Below are positions 52,069-61,014 of a stretch of 64,000 bases of DNA, piece after piece (position 1 is the first letter of the stretch; every line of letters starts with the position of its first letter). A program made the position numbers and the translations under genes. Origin of the DNA: Desulfovibrionaceae bacterium (GTDB lineage: Bacteria; Desulfobacterota; Desulfovibrionia; Desulfovibrionales; Desulfovibrionaceae); contig JAVHLG010000014.1 of assembly GCA_031082225.1 (NCBI GenBank), positions 1 to 64,000 of the forward strand, given 5' to 3'. The notes below the pieces were generated by a model, which had not been told where the DNA came from, ran no database searches, and saw only the letters and a list, made by a program, of their open reading frames with translations.

Positions 52069-53415
52069 CTAGGTTTCCGTGGTCCTGATGACCACCACGG
52101 TTTCGTCGTCGCGCCGCGCCACGCCGCACCGGTAGGCGGCCAGATCGGCCATGACGGCCTCGGCGATCTCCACCGCCGGACGGTCGTGTTGAATCCGCAC
52201 CACGTTTTTCAAACGCGTCTTGCCGTACATCTCGCCATCGGGATTGCGGGCCTCCCAAATGCCGTCCGTGCCGAGCACCACCACGCAGTCAGGCGGCAAG
52301 GCCGTCCGCTGGTCCCAGGTGAAGACCCAATCCCTGTCGATTCCCAGGGGGATGCCCTTGCCGCCGAGTTCTGCAAAGGCGTCCGAGGCCGGATCGTACA
52401 CCAGGGCCGGGTCGTGCCCGGCCCGGGACCAGCGGATGTTCCGGGAGGGCAGCTCCACCTCCAGGAGGAACAGTGTCATGAACCGGCCGGTCATGCCCAA
52501 GTCGTCGGACAACAGGCGGTTGACGTCGCACAGGGCCTGGGGGATGTCGCCGGGGGCCAGAAGCCTGGCCCGCAAAAAGGCGCGGGTGCTGGCCATGAGC
52601 AGGGCGGCCGGGATGCCGTGCCCGCTGACGTCGCCCACCATCACCACCAGATGGGACGGCGCGCCGTCGTCATGCCTGCGGATCACGAAATCGTAGTAAT
52701 CCCCGCCCGTCTCGTCGCAACTGTGGTTGAGCCCGGCCACGTCCAGGCCGGGAATCTGCGGCATGCGCCTGGGGATAAATCCCTGCTGGACGTTCGCCGC
52801 CAGTTCCATGTCGAAATCCATGCGCTGTTTCTTGAGCATCTCGCCGTGCAGCCGGGCGTTGTCGATGGCCACGGCGGCCTGGTCGCAGATCAGGGAGAAC
52901 ATCTCCAGGTCAGACGCGTTGAAGGGGGAACCGTCAACCTTGTTGATGAGCTGGGAAACGCCGATGATCCGCCCGCGCACCGCCAGGGGCACGGTGAGGA
53001 TGGTCCTGGTCCGGTAGCCGGTGCGGCGGTCCACCTCGGGGTTGAAGCGCGAATCGGAATAGGCGTCCTCGATCAGAAGCGGCCGACCGTGCTCGCAGGC
53101 CCATCCCGCCAAGCCCTCGCCGCGCTTGAGTCGGAAGCCCTGGCGCAGGCTGTCGCTCATGGGCCCCTGGGCCACCTGGAACACCAGTTCCCCGCGCCCT
53201 GGTCCGGGGGATTCGTCCACCAGGAGCAGGCTGCAGGTTTCCGCACCCATGGCCCGCCGCGAGGTGCTCATGATCCGGTCCAAGACCTCGGGCAGGTCCA
53301 ATGTGGAATTGATGACCCCGCACAGGGCGAAACACTGCTTGAGCTTTTCCAGGCGTCTGGTCAGCTGCGTGATGTCCTCGGCCGCGTTGCCGCCGGAAGA
53401 GGGAGTTACGGGCAT
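52069..53415 (-). CDS. GAF-domain PP2C-type phosphatase (RsbU/SpoIIE-like)
   Basis: 448 residues from MPVTPSSGG; a TTG at 53454 would add 13 residues. After an N-terminal helix comes a GAF domain about 55-195 (AMGAETCSLLLVDESPGPGR, GYRTRTILTVPLAVRGRIIG). A short coiled coil leads to a PPM-type phosphatase domain with metal residues in GGDYYDF, VGDVSGHGIPAALLMA and VVVLGTDGIWEARNPDG. Such proteins dephosphorylate anti-sigma antagonists in partner-switch pathways. No STAS or kinase partner gene is adjacent. Confidence 0.9.
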   Translation of the reverse strand: MPVTPSSGGNAAEDITQLTRRLEKLKQCFALCGVINSTLDLPEVLDRIMSTSRRAMGAETCSLLLVDESPGPGRGELVFQVAQGPMSDSLRQGFRLKRGEGLAGWACEHGRPLLIEDAYSDSRFNPEVDRRTGYRTRTILTVPLAVRGRIIGVSQLINKVDGSPFNASDLEMFSLICDQAAVAIDNARLHGEMLKKQRMDFDMELAANVQQGFIPRRMPQIPGLDVAGLNHSCDETGGDYYDFVIRRHDDGAPSHLVVMVGDVSGHGIPAALLMASTRAFLRARLLAPGDIPQALCDVNRLLSDDLGMTGRFMTLFLLEVELPSRNIRWSRAGHDPALVYDPASDAFAELGGKGIPLGIDRDWVFTWDQRTALPPDCVVVLGTDGIWEARNPDGEMYGKTRLKNVVRIQHDRPAVEIAEAVMADLAAYRCGVARRDDETVVVIRTTET

Positions 53416-53554
53416 GCGCACGTCCAGATGGATATTTGCCTTTTGGTAATACAAATTTTTACGTCAGGCAAACGGGCCGGGCAAGAGAGTCCCGTCATCC
53501 GGCAAGAACGTGTTTTCGCGTCATATCCGACTTTGGAGAAACGGCGCGCGTGTG

Positions 53555-53656
53555 GTGCTCACAAAATAACATCCCTTTTTCTTTGTGAATACACAGCACA
53601 CATCCAGGGTCTTGCTGTTTTTCAAGCGGAACGGAAATTCCCGCAGGCGACACTAG
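53555..53656 (+). repeat. Type B-like hairpin and repeat terminus after muramidase gene
   Basis: GTGCTCACAAA and TTTGTGA...AGCAC form a hairpin (53555-53599) like the core of the type B repeats. After 45 further bases the segment ends GGCGACACTAG, the common terminus. The CTAG contains the TAG stop (53653-53655) of the muramidase gene. Confidence 0.6.
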
Positions 53657-54942
53657 GCGGCGGTTTGGTTGAGCATGGCGATGGCGGAACTCTTCTCGTC
53701 CTGGAAGCGGGCCGTGACCGCCTCGCGGATGCGTCGGCCGTGGCTGCCGAACTGGCGTTGGCGGATGGAGTAGACCTCTTCGATGACCGCCTTGTCAAAA
53801 TCCTGACCGGTCTTGGAGGCCTGGGCCGTGTCGATGGCCTTGCTGAAAATACGCTCCGCGCCGCTTGGGCCGTGCTGCACGGCCGTGCTCCACAGCACCT
53901 CGCGCAGGGCGTGGGAGCGGCTGCTCACGTCCACCCCGGAGGTCAGCACAATGCTCTTGGCCGCCGGGGAATAGTTGTTGACCCGGATGAATTCGTGCTG
54001 CAGGGCCTCGAACCGCTTGGGATCCTCAGCCGCGATCTGCTTCCATTCCTCGGGCATGCGGCCGGTCTTGCCGCCGGTATCCGAGGGCCCGGCGCTCTTT
54101 AAGCGCGTGGCGATATCCGGGGCGTTCGTGTCGAGAAACTTGATGAACGCATCCATGGTCCCGGTCTTGGCCGCGATCTGGTATTGTCCGTAGGAGGTGC
54201 CGCCCTTTTTGTCGTAGCCGATGCAGTCGATAGCCCCGCCCGACTCGTAACGGGAACTCAATGAACCTGCCGACCGCTCCAGGCTGGAAGCCAGCACCGG
54301 GCCGACCCCGGCGCCCTGCCCGGCCGTGTCCGCCATCATCCGCTCTTCCAGACGGCTTTCGGCCTTGGCGGCGGCCATGAGCAGTTCTTCCTCGCTTTGG
54401 GTGAATCCGGTCTCGCCGCCCGAGGCCACCTTGCTCAGATGTCCCAGGTCGTCAGGATGCCTGGCCCCGGGATTGACCACCATGCGCACGGCGTTTTTCA
54501 CCACGCTGCGCCGCACCTCGCTGCCGCCGGACACGCCGTCGGTCTGACCCGCCGCATTCGCTGCCACGGGCGTTGCGTCGGCAATCTTGGCCAGGGTGTG
54601 CAGGGCATTGTACTTGAGCATGTTCATGCCGCCCAGGCCATCTCCGAAGGCCTCATCGCCGCCCAGACCGGAAAGCCCCGCGCCAAGGCCCGACAGTCCC
54701 AAAACGGCGTCATCCGTGGACGCGCCGTCTCCAAGCCCGAGCCCGGACAAGTCCTGCATCATGGACTTCCCGGCAAAGGCCTCCCCCGCCCCGAGCATCT
54801 CGCCGTCAATGCCCAGCCGACTGGACAGCATGGCCCGAAACTTGAGGGGATCGCCCGACGTGGACTTTCCCAGACCGGCCATGGCCCCGTCCAGATCCTG
54901 GCGGGCGCGCATGAGGGTGAGTTGGGAAAGGTCGAGGGACAT
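53653..54942 (-). CDS. Secreted-type muramidase-like protein, probably appendage-associated
   Basis: 429 residues, starting MSLDLSQLTLMRARQDLDGA after AAGGA. No signal peptide is seen. The N-terminal third is Gly/Ala/Asp-rich. About residue 235 a lysozyme-like domain begins (SSRYESGGAIDCIGYDKKGG, SYGQYQIAAKTGTMDAFIKF) with the likely catalytic Glu in YESGG. This pattern is known from chitosanase/lysozyme-like domains of phage and VgrG-type proteins. Missing signal plus a perfect sigma-54 promoter suggests export by a flagellar or similar apparatus, in the way FlgJ is used for rod penetration. The export route is inferred. Its stop codon abuts a repeat. Confidence 0.72.
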   Translation of the reverse strand: MSLDLSQLTLMRARQDLDGAMAGLGKSTSGDPLKFRAMLSSRLGIDGEMLGAGEAFAGKSMMQDLSGLGLGDGASTDDAVLGLSGLGAGLSGLGGDEAFGDGLGGMNMLKYNALHTLAKIADATPVAANAAGQTDGVSGGSEVRRSVVKNAVRMVVNPGARHPDDLGHLSKVASGGETGFTQSEEELLMAAAKAESRLEERMMADTAGQGAGVGPVLASSLERSAGSLSSRYESGGAIDCIGYDKKGGTSYGQYQIAAKTGTMDAFIKFLDTNAPDIATRLKSAGPSDTGGKTGRMPEEWKQIAAEDPKRFEALQHEFIRVNNYSPAAKSIVLTSGVDVSSRSHALREVLWSTAVQHGPSGAERIFSKAIDTAQASKTGQDFDKAVIEEVYSIRQRQFGSHGRRIREAVTARFQDEKSSAIAMLNQTAA

Positions 54943-54989
54943 GTCGGACGGTCCTTTTTTCCTGGTTGGGTGCTGTCGTGGAATATTAA

Positions 54990-55004
54990 GCAAACCACGT
55001 GCCA
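54990..55004 (-). promoter_or_regulatory. Sigma-54 promoter with perfect consensus
   Basis: The minus strand reads TGGCACG-TGGT-TTGC, a full match to the -24/-12 consensus. Transcription should start about 36 bases before the muramidase ATG at 54942. Confidence 0.85.
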
Positions 55005-55072
55005 ACCCCATGGCCGTTTGCGGCTTCCAGACCCGGGCCGCATGGCGTAGACAGAAGCGGGAGGATCAGCCC

Positions 55073-55357
55073 ATGAAGCCAAGTCACCGCTATTTTTGCA
55101 ACGAGCAGTGCGAATATTTCCCCTGCCATCAGGGTGTCGCACCGCAGGATTTCAACTGCCTGTTCTGCTTCTGTCCCCTGTATTTTCTGCCTGCCTGCGG
55201 CGGCGACTTCGTGCTGCGCCAGGGCGTCAAGGACTGCACGGGCTGCACCCGGCCCCACCGCCCCGGCGGCTATGAGGAAATCATCGCCCGCCTGCGCCAG
55301 GAGGCCGACCGGACCCGGGATGCAGGCCATTCCAGCAGCGGCTCAGGGTCGGCATGA
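55073..55357 (+). CDS. Cysteine-rich small-domain protein
   Basis: 94 residues with a GGGAGGATC start. Eleven cysteines lie in the first 64 residues: FCNEQCEYFPC, NCLFCFCPLYFLPAC, DCTGC. The pattern matches the cysteine-rich small domain found alone or fused to cobalamin-related proteins in anaerobes. It probably binds zinc or an iron-sulfur cluster. It is a lone gene divergent from the muramidase; no cobalamin genes are nearby. Confidence 0.85.
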   Translation: MKPSHRYFCNEQCEYFPCHQGVAPQDFNCLFCFCPLYFLPACGGDFVLRQGVKDCTGCTRPHRPGGYEEIIARLRQEADRTRDAGHSSSGSGSA

Positions 55358-55450
55358 GAAAGACGCCACGGCGACTGCCGTGCAAACTCGCGCAGGTCAT
55401 CAGACCTTGCCGTGAAAAATCGTGCTATTTCCATATCCCCTTAAAAGGGT

Positions 55451-56494
55451 TCAGGGCCCTCCAGGAAGGACTTTCCCTGTATTCAACGATGATTCATCCT
55501 GAAATAACAGCAACAACGAGACCCCAGGATTATAAGAACCTCGTCCTCCGCGAACACATCTGGCGTACCATTGGCTGTTCTTGAGTGGACTCATCGTGGT
55601 TCCGAAGTACGTATTCAACATCCAGGCGTTGTCCCATGCCCCTGAAAGGCTTGTACTGGACCAATACAATTCTAACGGTCCTGAAAAGATTGGGTCAAAG
55701 GCAGGATAATACCGAGAATAGGCTACAAGGCTTTCCAACTCTCGTATATTTGGCAACCTCCAATCATCATACCCACCAGTAGTGGCGTTTTCGCACCATG
55801 CCAGCACCGATTCCCAACTCATCTTCGGGGCACTTACATCCTTCTCCCAAATCAATCCAGTGGTTTGATCAATGACCGTTGTTCCATAGTCAGTAAACAC
55901 GGATTCAGGCAACGGCTCTCCACGAACACACCGAACGTTATACGTAAAGCTCTTGAGGCTATAGTCCGAATAGCCGTGGCTGAAGATCACGTGCCACGCA
56001 AAGATCTCAGGATGAGGAAAAACCGTGTCTGACCAAAAGTATGCGTCTGGATGAGAACATGAAAAAACGGGGTTGATCGCGGGGGAATCTCGCCCGTTAT
56101 CCACTATCGTCAAGAGTTCAACGACTGATGGCAGACGCCAATCTTCATGCCCCCCCAGGGACAAGTTCTCGCAATAACTCACGGAATCGTCCCAAATCCT
56201 TACAATACCGTCGTCGGCCAACTGCCACATGAGATTGGTCACCCGATCCGTGACCGTCCCGTTGCCATTATCGTGGTAGGATGGCTGAACCCCCTTGTAG
56301 TTCCCATCCTGTCCGTAAAATGGCTGGCCCGGTTGTGGGCAGATGATCTCTGTGGCGTTGTTATAACATCTCGTCTGTCCAGTGCCAGGCAAAATATATG
56401 CAAACGCAGGAGTTACCGATATAGCACACATAAGGACGAAAATACGTATATCAATAAAAAATGATCGACTATACGTCAGAATGTGATTTTGCAT
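55451..56494 (-). CDS. Secreted protein with two DUF1566 (Lcl C-terminal) domains
   Basis: 347 residues, starting MQNHILTYSRSFF after AGAGGAAG; an upstream ATG at 56512 lacks such a site. A signal peptide (IFVLMCAISVTPAFA) is followed by two DUF1566 units: one with GTVTDRVTNLMWQLADD, GHEDWRLPSVVELLTIVDNG and NVRCVRG, and one with TTGLIWEKDVS, GYDDWRLPNIRELESLVAYS and YARCVRG. The conserved DWRLP and CVRG motifs are present twice. Base composition is much lower in GC than the neighbours, which suggests transfer. The role of the family is unknown; it is often found on the surface. Confidence 0.82.
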   Translation of the reverse strand: MQNHILTYSRSFFIDIRIFVLMCAISVTPAFAYILPGTGQTRCYNNATEIICPQPGQPFYGQDGNYKGVQPSYHDNGNGTVTDRVTNLMWQLADDGIVRIWDDSVSYCENLSLGGHEDWRLPSVVELLTIVDNGRDSPAINPVFSCSHPDAYFWSDTVFPHPEIFAWHVIFSHGYSDYSLKSFTYNVRCVRGEPLPESVFTDYGTTVIDQTTGLIWEKDVSAPKMSWESVLAWCENATTGGYDDWRLPNIRELESLVAYSRYYPAFDPIFSGPLELYWSSTSLSGAWDNAWMLNTYFGTTMSPLKNSQWYARCVRGGRGSYNPGVSLLLLFQDESSLNTGKVLPGGP

Positions 56495-56682
56495 TTTTCT
56501 TCCTCTGCGCATTGATATGCCAGTGTTCTGTCAAACCTGGAATGACTTATAACTCATTACCAGATTCGGCTCTACAGCATATTCCATCAAACTGCATTTG
56601 ATCGCAATCGTAGCAAAAACGCGATTCTGGATCTGATTTCTGGAAAGAGGGCATGATCAAAGGAAACCGTCTTGCCCACGCC

Positions 56683-56721
56683 AAAAAACATCGCGCGGCC
56701 GTAATAAACGACCGCGCGATG
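56683..56721 (-). terminator. Intrinsic terminator of apr-qmo region
   Basis: On the minus strand CATCGCGCGG and CCGCGCGATG form a perfect 10-bp stem with a 13-base loop, followed by six T. It lies 76 bp after qmoD. The gap 56495-56796 holds no gene. Confidence 0.85.
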
Positions 56722-56796
56722 TCTGACATACCATGGGCCTGTGAGCCCGCTATGAAAGCCGGTGGACCGGTTCCGCAAGCGGCGCCGGGATGCGGC

Positions 56797-57477
56797 CTAC
56801 CACTTGTCCGTGGCGAAGGCGTCGCTGCCGAAGCCGAAGTCGGCCGACGGCTCGCCGCCCACATCCGGGGTGCCGGTACCGCCGCCTGCCGCCGGGGCCG
56901 CGCCGCCGCCGGAGACGGTGACCACGCCGTGCTTTTTCACGTCCTCGATCATCTTCAAAAGTTCATCCACCTTGCCGATGTATTCCACAACCTTGGCCTC
57001 GGAGGCCACGATGACCTTGTCGCCGGCGCTCTGCAGGGAGGCCTCCAGGGACTTGACCTTGGTCTCGGCGGCCTTCATGCGGGTGTCGGTGTCTTTGAGG
57101 ATGGCGGTCTTCTCGGCCAGTTCCTTCTCGACCTTCTCAAGCTTGGCGGCCTGCTCACAGATGGTCTTCTTGTCGGCGGCCAGCTTGGCGAACAGCGTGT
57201 TCACCTCGGCGGTGACGTCCGGCGGCAGGATGGCCACGGACACGTTCTGCCCCTGGGCGGACAGGTCGCCGCTGGTCATCTTCACCAGTTCGGGATGCTG
57301 CTCATAAATCCAGGCCTTGGCCAGGGCCGCGGCGAAGGGGGCCAGTTCCTCGTCGATCTCGGCCTGGGTCATGTACCCGACCATCTCCACGACGCCCTTC
57401 TTGTTGCCTTCCTTGTCCACACCTTTGAGATACGACACGAACGTGTTCATGGGGAACACTTTGCGAGCTTCAGCCAT
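56797..57477 (-). CDS. qmoD: Qmo-associated protein QmoD
   Basis: 226 residues with an AGGAGGATG start. The N-terminal 90 residues are globular (YLKGVDKEGNKKGVVEMVGY). A long coiled coil about 95-150 (AAKLEKVEKELAEKTAILKD) and a Gly/Ala-rich C-terminus follow. Position directly after qmoC matches the promoter-distal gene of the Desulfovibrio qmo operon, which was shown to matter for sulfate respiration. Its molecular role is unsettled; no cofactor motif is seen. It is followed by a strong terminator. Confidence 0.85.
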   Translation of the reverse strand: MAEARKVFPMNTFVSYLKGVDKEGNKKGVVEMVGYMTQAEIDEELAPFAAALAKAWIYEQHPELVKMTSGDLSAQGQNVSVAILPPDVTAEVNTLFAKLAADKKTICEQAAKLEKVEKELAEKTAILKDTDTRMKAAETKVKSLEASLQSAGDKVIVASEAKVVEYIGKVDELLKMIEDVKKHGVVTVSGGGAAPAAGGGTGTPDVGGEPSADFGFGSDAFATDKW

Positions 57478-57495
57478 GGTATCATCCTCCTTTCA

Positions 57496-58695
57496 TTAAA
57501 CCATGAAAATTTTTTCTTCTTCACGGGCCAGGGGCAGACGACCGACCTGATGGGCATACACCAATGCCGTGGTGCGATAGACCAGATGCCCGAGCTTGGA
57601 CCAGGGCAGGTAGGCGAACAGCATGAACACGGCCACAAGGTGCAGGTAATAGACCGGATAGGCAAGGGTCGCCACACCGGACAAGCGGAACAGTTCCGAA
57701 CCGATGCCCGTCAAGGCCACGGCCCAGATGACGCCAAGCAAGTACCAGTCGTAGAACGACGACGTGGATTTCGAGGGATCGGCGTTGAGGCGGCGCCGGG
57801 TCAGGTAGGTCAGGCCCACCAGGAGCATCACCGCGCCCACGTTGGCCAGAAGCTTCACCGGACTCCACAGGGGCATGGGGGTGTGCCCGAGCGGCGCGAT
57901 GAACTCAATGATCTTGCCGCCCCAGTGGCTGACGGCCACGACGCTGGTGACGATGGCCAGGGCCACGAAGCCGTAAAACAAGGTCAGGTGGCCTTTGAAA
58001 CGCTCGGTGTTGTCGTTGCCGCACTCGTTCCACTTCACGTGGGTGGCGATCTCGCCCAAAAGCACGGCCTTGATGGACTCGATAAGCGTCGGCTTGACGC
58101 GCTGCGTCCCGATGACCAGGGTTTTTGGCAGGGCCTTGTCAAAGGACTTCCACAAGGTGATCACCCCCTTGAAGAAGGTGAAGGCCACGAACATGGTCAG
58201 AAGGACGAACGGCGGATCGATGTAGTAATCCCCGTAAAACACCTTGCCGTAGATGATCTCGCCCTCGGGGATGGTCAATCCGGTGCTGATGTACCACAGG
58301 ATGAGGAACAGCACGGCCGGGATGCCGATGAGAATGGGCAGGTACTTGCTCGAACTCATCCATTCGCCCACGATGGAAGGCTTGACCAGCTTGCGATAGG
58401 TCATGTTGCGAAGGGCGCTGATCAGGTCGCCGGGGCGCGCCCCGCGCGGACACAACTCCGAGCAGGTCTGGCAGTTGTGGCACAGCCAGATGTCGATGTC
58501 GCCCTCGAAACGGTCCTTGAGGCCCCACTGGGCCCAGACCATCTCCTTGCGGGGGAAGGGATTCTCAGGCGGCGCCAGGGGGCAGGCCACGCTGCACGTG
58601 GCGCACTGATAGCACTTCTTGAGGGATTCCCCGCCGACGGCCTGCAATTCCTTGACGAACTGCAGATCGGGTTGGATCTTTGCAACTTGCGACAT
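57496..58695 (-). CDS. qmoC: QmoC, membrane subunit of quinone-interacting oxidoreductase
   Basis: 399 residues. The N-terminal HdrC-like part has two [4Fe-4S] motifs, CYQCATCSVACP and CHNCQTCSELCP. The C-terminal half has about six membrane helices (YLPILIGIPAVLFLILWYIS, GFVALAIVTSVVAVSHWGGK) with histidines for heme b, like HdrE/NarI. It draws electrons from menaquinol and passes them through QmoAB to adenylylsulfate reductase. It starts after AGGAGGGG, 9 bp from qmoB. Confidence 0.96.
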   Translation of the reverse strand: MSQVAKIQPDLQFVKELQAVGGESLKKCYQCATCSVACPLAPPENPFPRKEMVWAQWGLKDRFEGDIDIWLCHNCQTCSELCPRGARPGDLISALRNMTYRKLVKPSIVGEWMSSSKYLPILIGIPAVLFLILWYISTGLTIPEGEIIYGKVFYGDYYIDPPFVLLTMFVAFTFFKGVITLWKSFDKALPKTLVIGTQRVKPTLIESIKAVLLGEIATHVKWNECGNDNTERFKGHLTLFYGFVALAIVTSVVAVSHWGGKIIEFIAPLGHTPMPLWSPVKLLANVGAVMLLVGLTYLTRRRLNADPSKSTSSFYDWYLLGVIWAVALTGIGSELFRLSGVATLAYPVYYLHLVAVFMLFAYLPWSKLGHLVYRTTALVYAHQVGRLPLAREEEKIFMV

Positions 58696-58704
58696 TGTCC
58701 CCTC

Positions 58705-61008
58705 CTAGTATCCTTTGAACGGGTTCGGTCCGATTTTCAGGACCATCTCGATAAACGAATCGATCATGTCCGGGACCTTGTCGTACTCGTCGATGGACAC
58801 CTGGTATTGCTCCACGCGCTCGGGCTCCACACCCAGGCGCTTGAGCGACTCCGCGATGTTTTCCTTGCGGCGGTTGCAGATCTCCGAACCCTTGACGAAG
58901 TGGCACTGATAGTCGTCGCCGTATTTGCAGCCGAGCATCATCACCCCGTCCACACCCTTGGACATGGCGTCAGCCACCCAGATGGCGTTGACCGAACCCA
59001 GGCAGCGCACCGGGATGATGCGCACGTAGGGGCTCCAGTGCCTGCCGCGCAGCGCCGCCATATCCAGGGCCGGATAGGCGTCGTTTTCGCAGGCCAGGAT
59101 CAGCACCCGGGGGCCGCCCTCGTCGATCTTGGGCGGGATGTCCATTTCGCGGATCATGGAACCGATCATGTCCACGTTGTAGTTGTCAAAGGAGATGACC
59201 CGCTCCGGACACGCGCCCATGCAGGTGCCGCAACGGCGGCAACGCGTGGGATTGGGCTTGGGCGTGCCCTTCTCGTCGTCGTCCAGGGCCCCGAAGGGAC
59301 ATTCCTCGGTGCAGCGCTTGCACTGGGTGCAACGCACGAAGTTGAACACCGGGAAGGACCGGTCGCCCGACCGGGGATGCACGGCCACGCCCCGGTTGGA
59401 CGAGGTGATGCACTGGATGGCCTTCAAGACCGCTCCGTCGGCGTCGTCCTTGGCCTGGGCCATGGTCATGGGCTGGCGCACGCACCCGGCGGCGTAGATG
59501 CCCGTGCGGCGGGTTTCATAGGGGAAACAGATGTAGTTCGAATCGGCGTAGCCGTCGAAGAGATCCAGGTCCGGGAAGGCCGGTCCCTGGCGATATACCA
59601 GGTTGATGGTGGGGTCGGTGGCCGTGGCCGGAACCAGGCCCGTGGGCAGGACCAGCAGGTCTGCGGAAAACTCCGCCTCGGCCCCGAGCAGGGTGCCCGT
59701 GGCGCTGACCTTGAGCGTGCCGCCAGGGCCTTCCTTGACGCCGGTGATGGTTCCCTTGGTGAGCATCACCCCGGGCTTGTCCTGGGCGGCGCGGTAGTAG
59801 CGCTCGTTGATGCCCGGGACCATCATGGAATCGTACACGATCATGGCCACGGAACCGGGCAGCATCTCGTCCACGTAGCCGGCCTGCTTCAGCGCCACCA
59901 GGCTGGTCAGTTCGGAGCTGTAAATGAGGTGCTTGGCGGTCTTGACTTCCGTGAAGTTGGTCTTGGCCTCGGCTTCCTCTGCAGCAGCGGGCGCAGCGGC
60001 GGGCGCAGCCTCGCCCTCAGCCGGGGCCTCGGGCTGGGGGGCCTCGATCTCTTTGATGAGCGCTGCCACATCCACGGCGAACAGCACGCTCCCCGGGGCC
60101 TTGCCGTCCGAGGGGCGCTTGATGCCGCCGTTTTTGGCCATGGCCTCGAATTCGGCCGAGGTGATGACGTTTTTCAGGGAGCCGTAGCCGAAGGGCTTCA
60201 GGTATTCGGTATCCTGGGGGGTCCACCCGGCGGCCAGGACCACGGCCCCCACGGGCTCGGAGGTCTCGCCGCCCGGGCCGGTGAACACGGCGGTGTAGTT
60301 GCCGGGCGCGCCTTGAAGCTCTTTGAGGGTGGTTGCGGTCAACACCTTGATTTTGGCGTTGCCCGTGACCTCGGCGATGAGCTTTTCGATGCCGATGGCG
60401 TGGGCCTCGGCATAGGGATAGGCCATGGGAAAGGTCTTGTACTGGGTGGCGGCCTTGCCGCCCAGGGCGTCGGTCTTTTCGGCCAGCACCACGTCGAAGC
60501 CGCCCTTGACGGCGGACAGGGCCGCATTCAGGCCGGTGAAGCCGCCGCCGATGACCAGCACGGTCTTGACGGACTCGACCATCTCGGGATCGGGGGCCTT
60601 CATCTTGGTGAGCTTCATCACGCCCATCTTGATGTAGTCCCGGGCCACCATCTTGAGCAGATCCGGGGCCGGTTCGTCCTTGCCGATCTCGCTGCCGTCG
60701 GGATTCTTGTAGGCCAGCACGCCGAATTCGCGCAGGTTGACCCGGTCCACAAGCACCTTGTCGCCGAAGTCGAAGACGTCCCAATCCACCCGGGGCGAGG
60801 TGCCGCACAATAAGACGGCGTCAATGCCGCCGGTCTCGATGTCGGCTTTGATGTCGGCCACGGCGGCGGGGCTCGAAAGGCGCTTGTGGGTCTTGATGAC
60901 CGGACACGTGCCGCCGAGCTTTTCCTTGACGAAGGCGGCCAGCTCTCCCGCGTCCAGATGCGGGGCGACGCTGGACTCATCTATATACACACCGATTTTT
61001 TCGGCCAT
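58705..61008 (-). CDS. qmoB: QmoB, HdrA-like flavoprotein subunit
   Basis: 767 residues. FAD motif VLVIGGGFTGLNAALSA near 150, an Ala/Pro/Glu-rich insert about 315-335, two [4Fe-4S] ferredoxin motifs (CTQCKRCTEECP and CRRCGTCMGACP, about 565-605) and a C-terminal MvhD-like domain (VLILACENDAYPALDMAALR; CLGSVNAIW; GCKYGDDYQCHF). It is the larger of the two HdrA-like Qmo subunits. It may take part in electron confurcation in some models. It lies 6 bp after qmoA. Confidence 0.96.
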   Translation of the reverse strand: MAEKIGVYIDESSVAPHLDAGELAAFVKEKLGGTCPVIKTHKRLSSPAAVADIKADIETGGIDAVLLCGTSPRVDWDVFDFGDKVLVDRVNLREFGVLAYKNPDGSEIGKDEPAPDLLKMVARDYIKMGVMKLTKMKAPDPEMVESVKTVLVIGGGFTGLNAALSAVKGGFDVVLAEKTDALGGKAATQYKTFPMAYPYAEAHAIGIEKLIAEVTGNAKIKVLTATTLKELQGAPGNYTAVFTGPGGETSEPVGAVVLAAGWTPQDTEYLKPFGYGSLKNVITSAEFEAMAKNGGIKRPSDGKAPGSVLFAVDVAALIKEIEAPQPEAPAEGEAAPAAAPAAAEEAEAKTNFTEVKTAKHLIYSSELTSLVALKQAGYVDEMLPGSVAMIVYDSMMVPGINERYYRAAQDKPGVMLTKGTITGVKEGPGGTLKVSATGTLLGAEAEFSADLLVLPTGLVPATATDPTINLVYRQGPAFPDLDLFDGYADSNYICFPYETRRTGIYAAGCVRQPMTMAQAKDDADGAVLKAIQCITSSNRGVAVHPRSGDRSFPVFNFVRCTQCKRCTEECPFGALDDDEKGTPKPNPTRCRRCGTCMGACPERVISFDNYNVDMIGSMIREMDIPPKIDEGGPRVLILACENDAYPALDMAALRGRHWSPYVRIIPVRCLGSVNAIWVADAMSKGVDGVMMLGCKYGDDYQCHFVKGSEICNRRKENIAESLKRLGVEPERVEQYQVSIDEYDKVPDMIDSFIEMVLKIGPNPFKGY

Positions 61009-61014
61009 CGCCCT

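Noticed and set aside
56653-60813. 1386-codon open frame on the plus strand
   Set aside because: It is antisense to qmoD, qmoC and qmoB, which carry intact cofactor motifs, and its product is a Gly/His/Leu-rich shadow typical of high-GC DNA.
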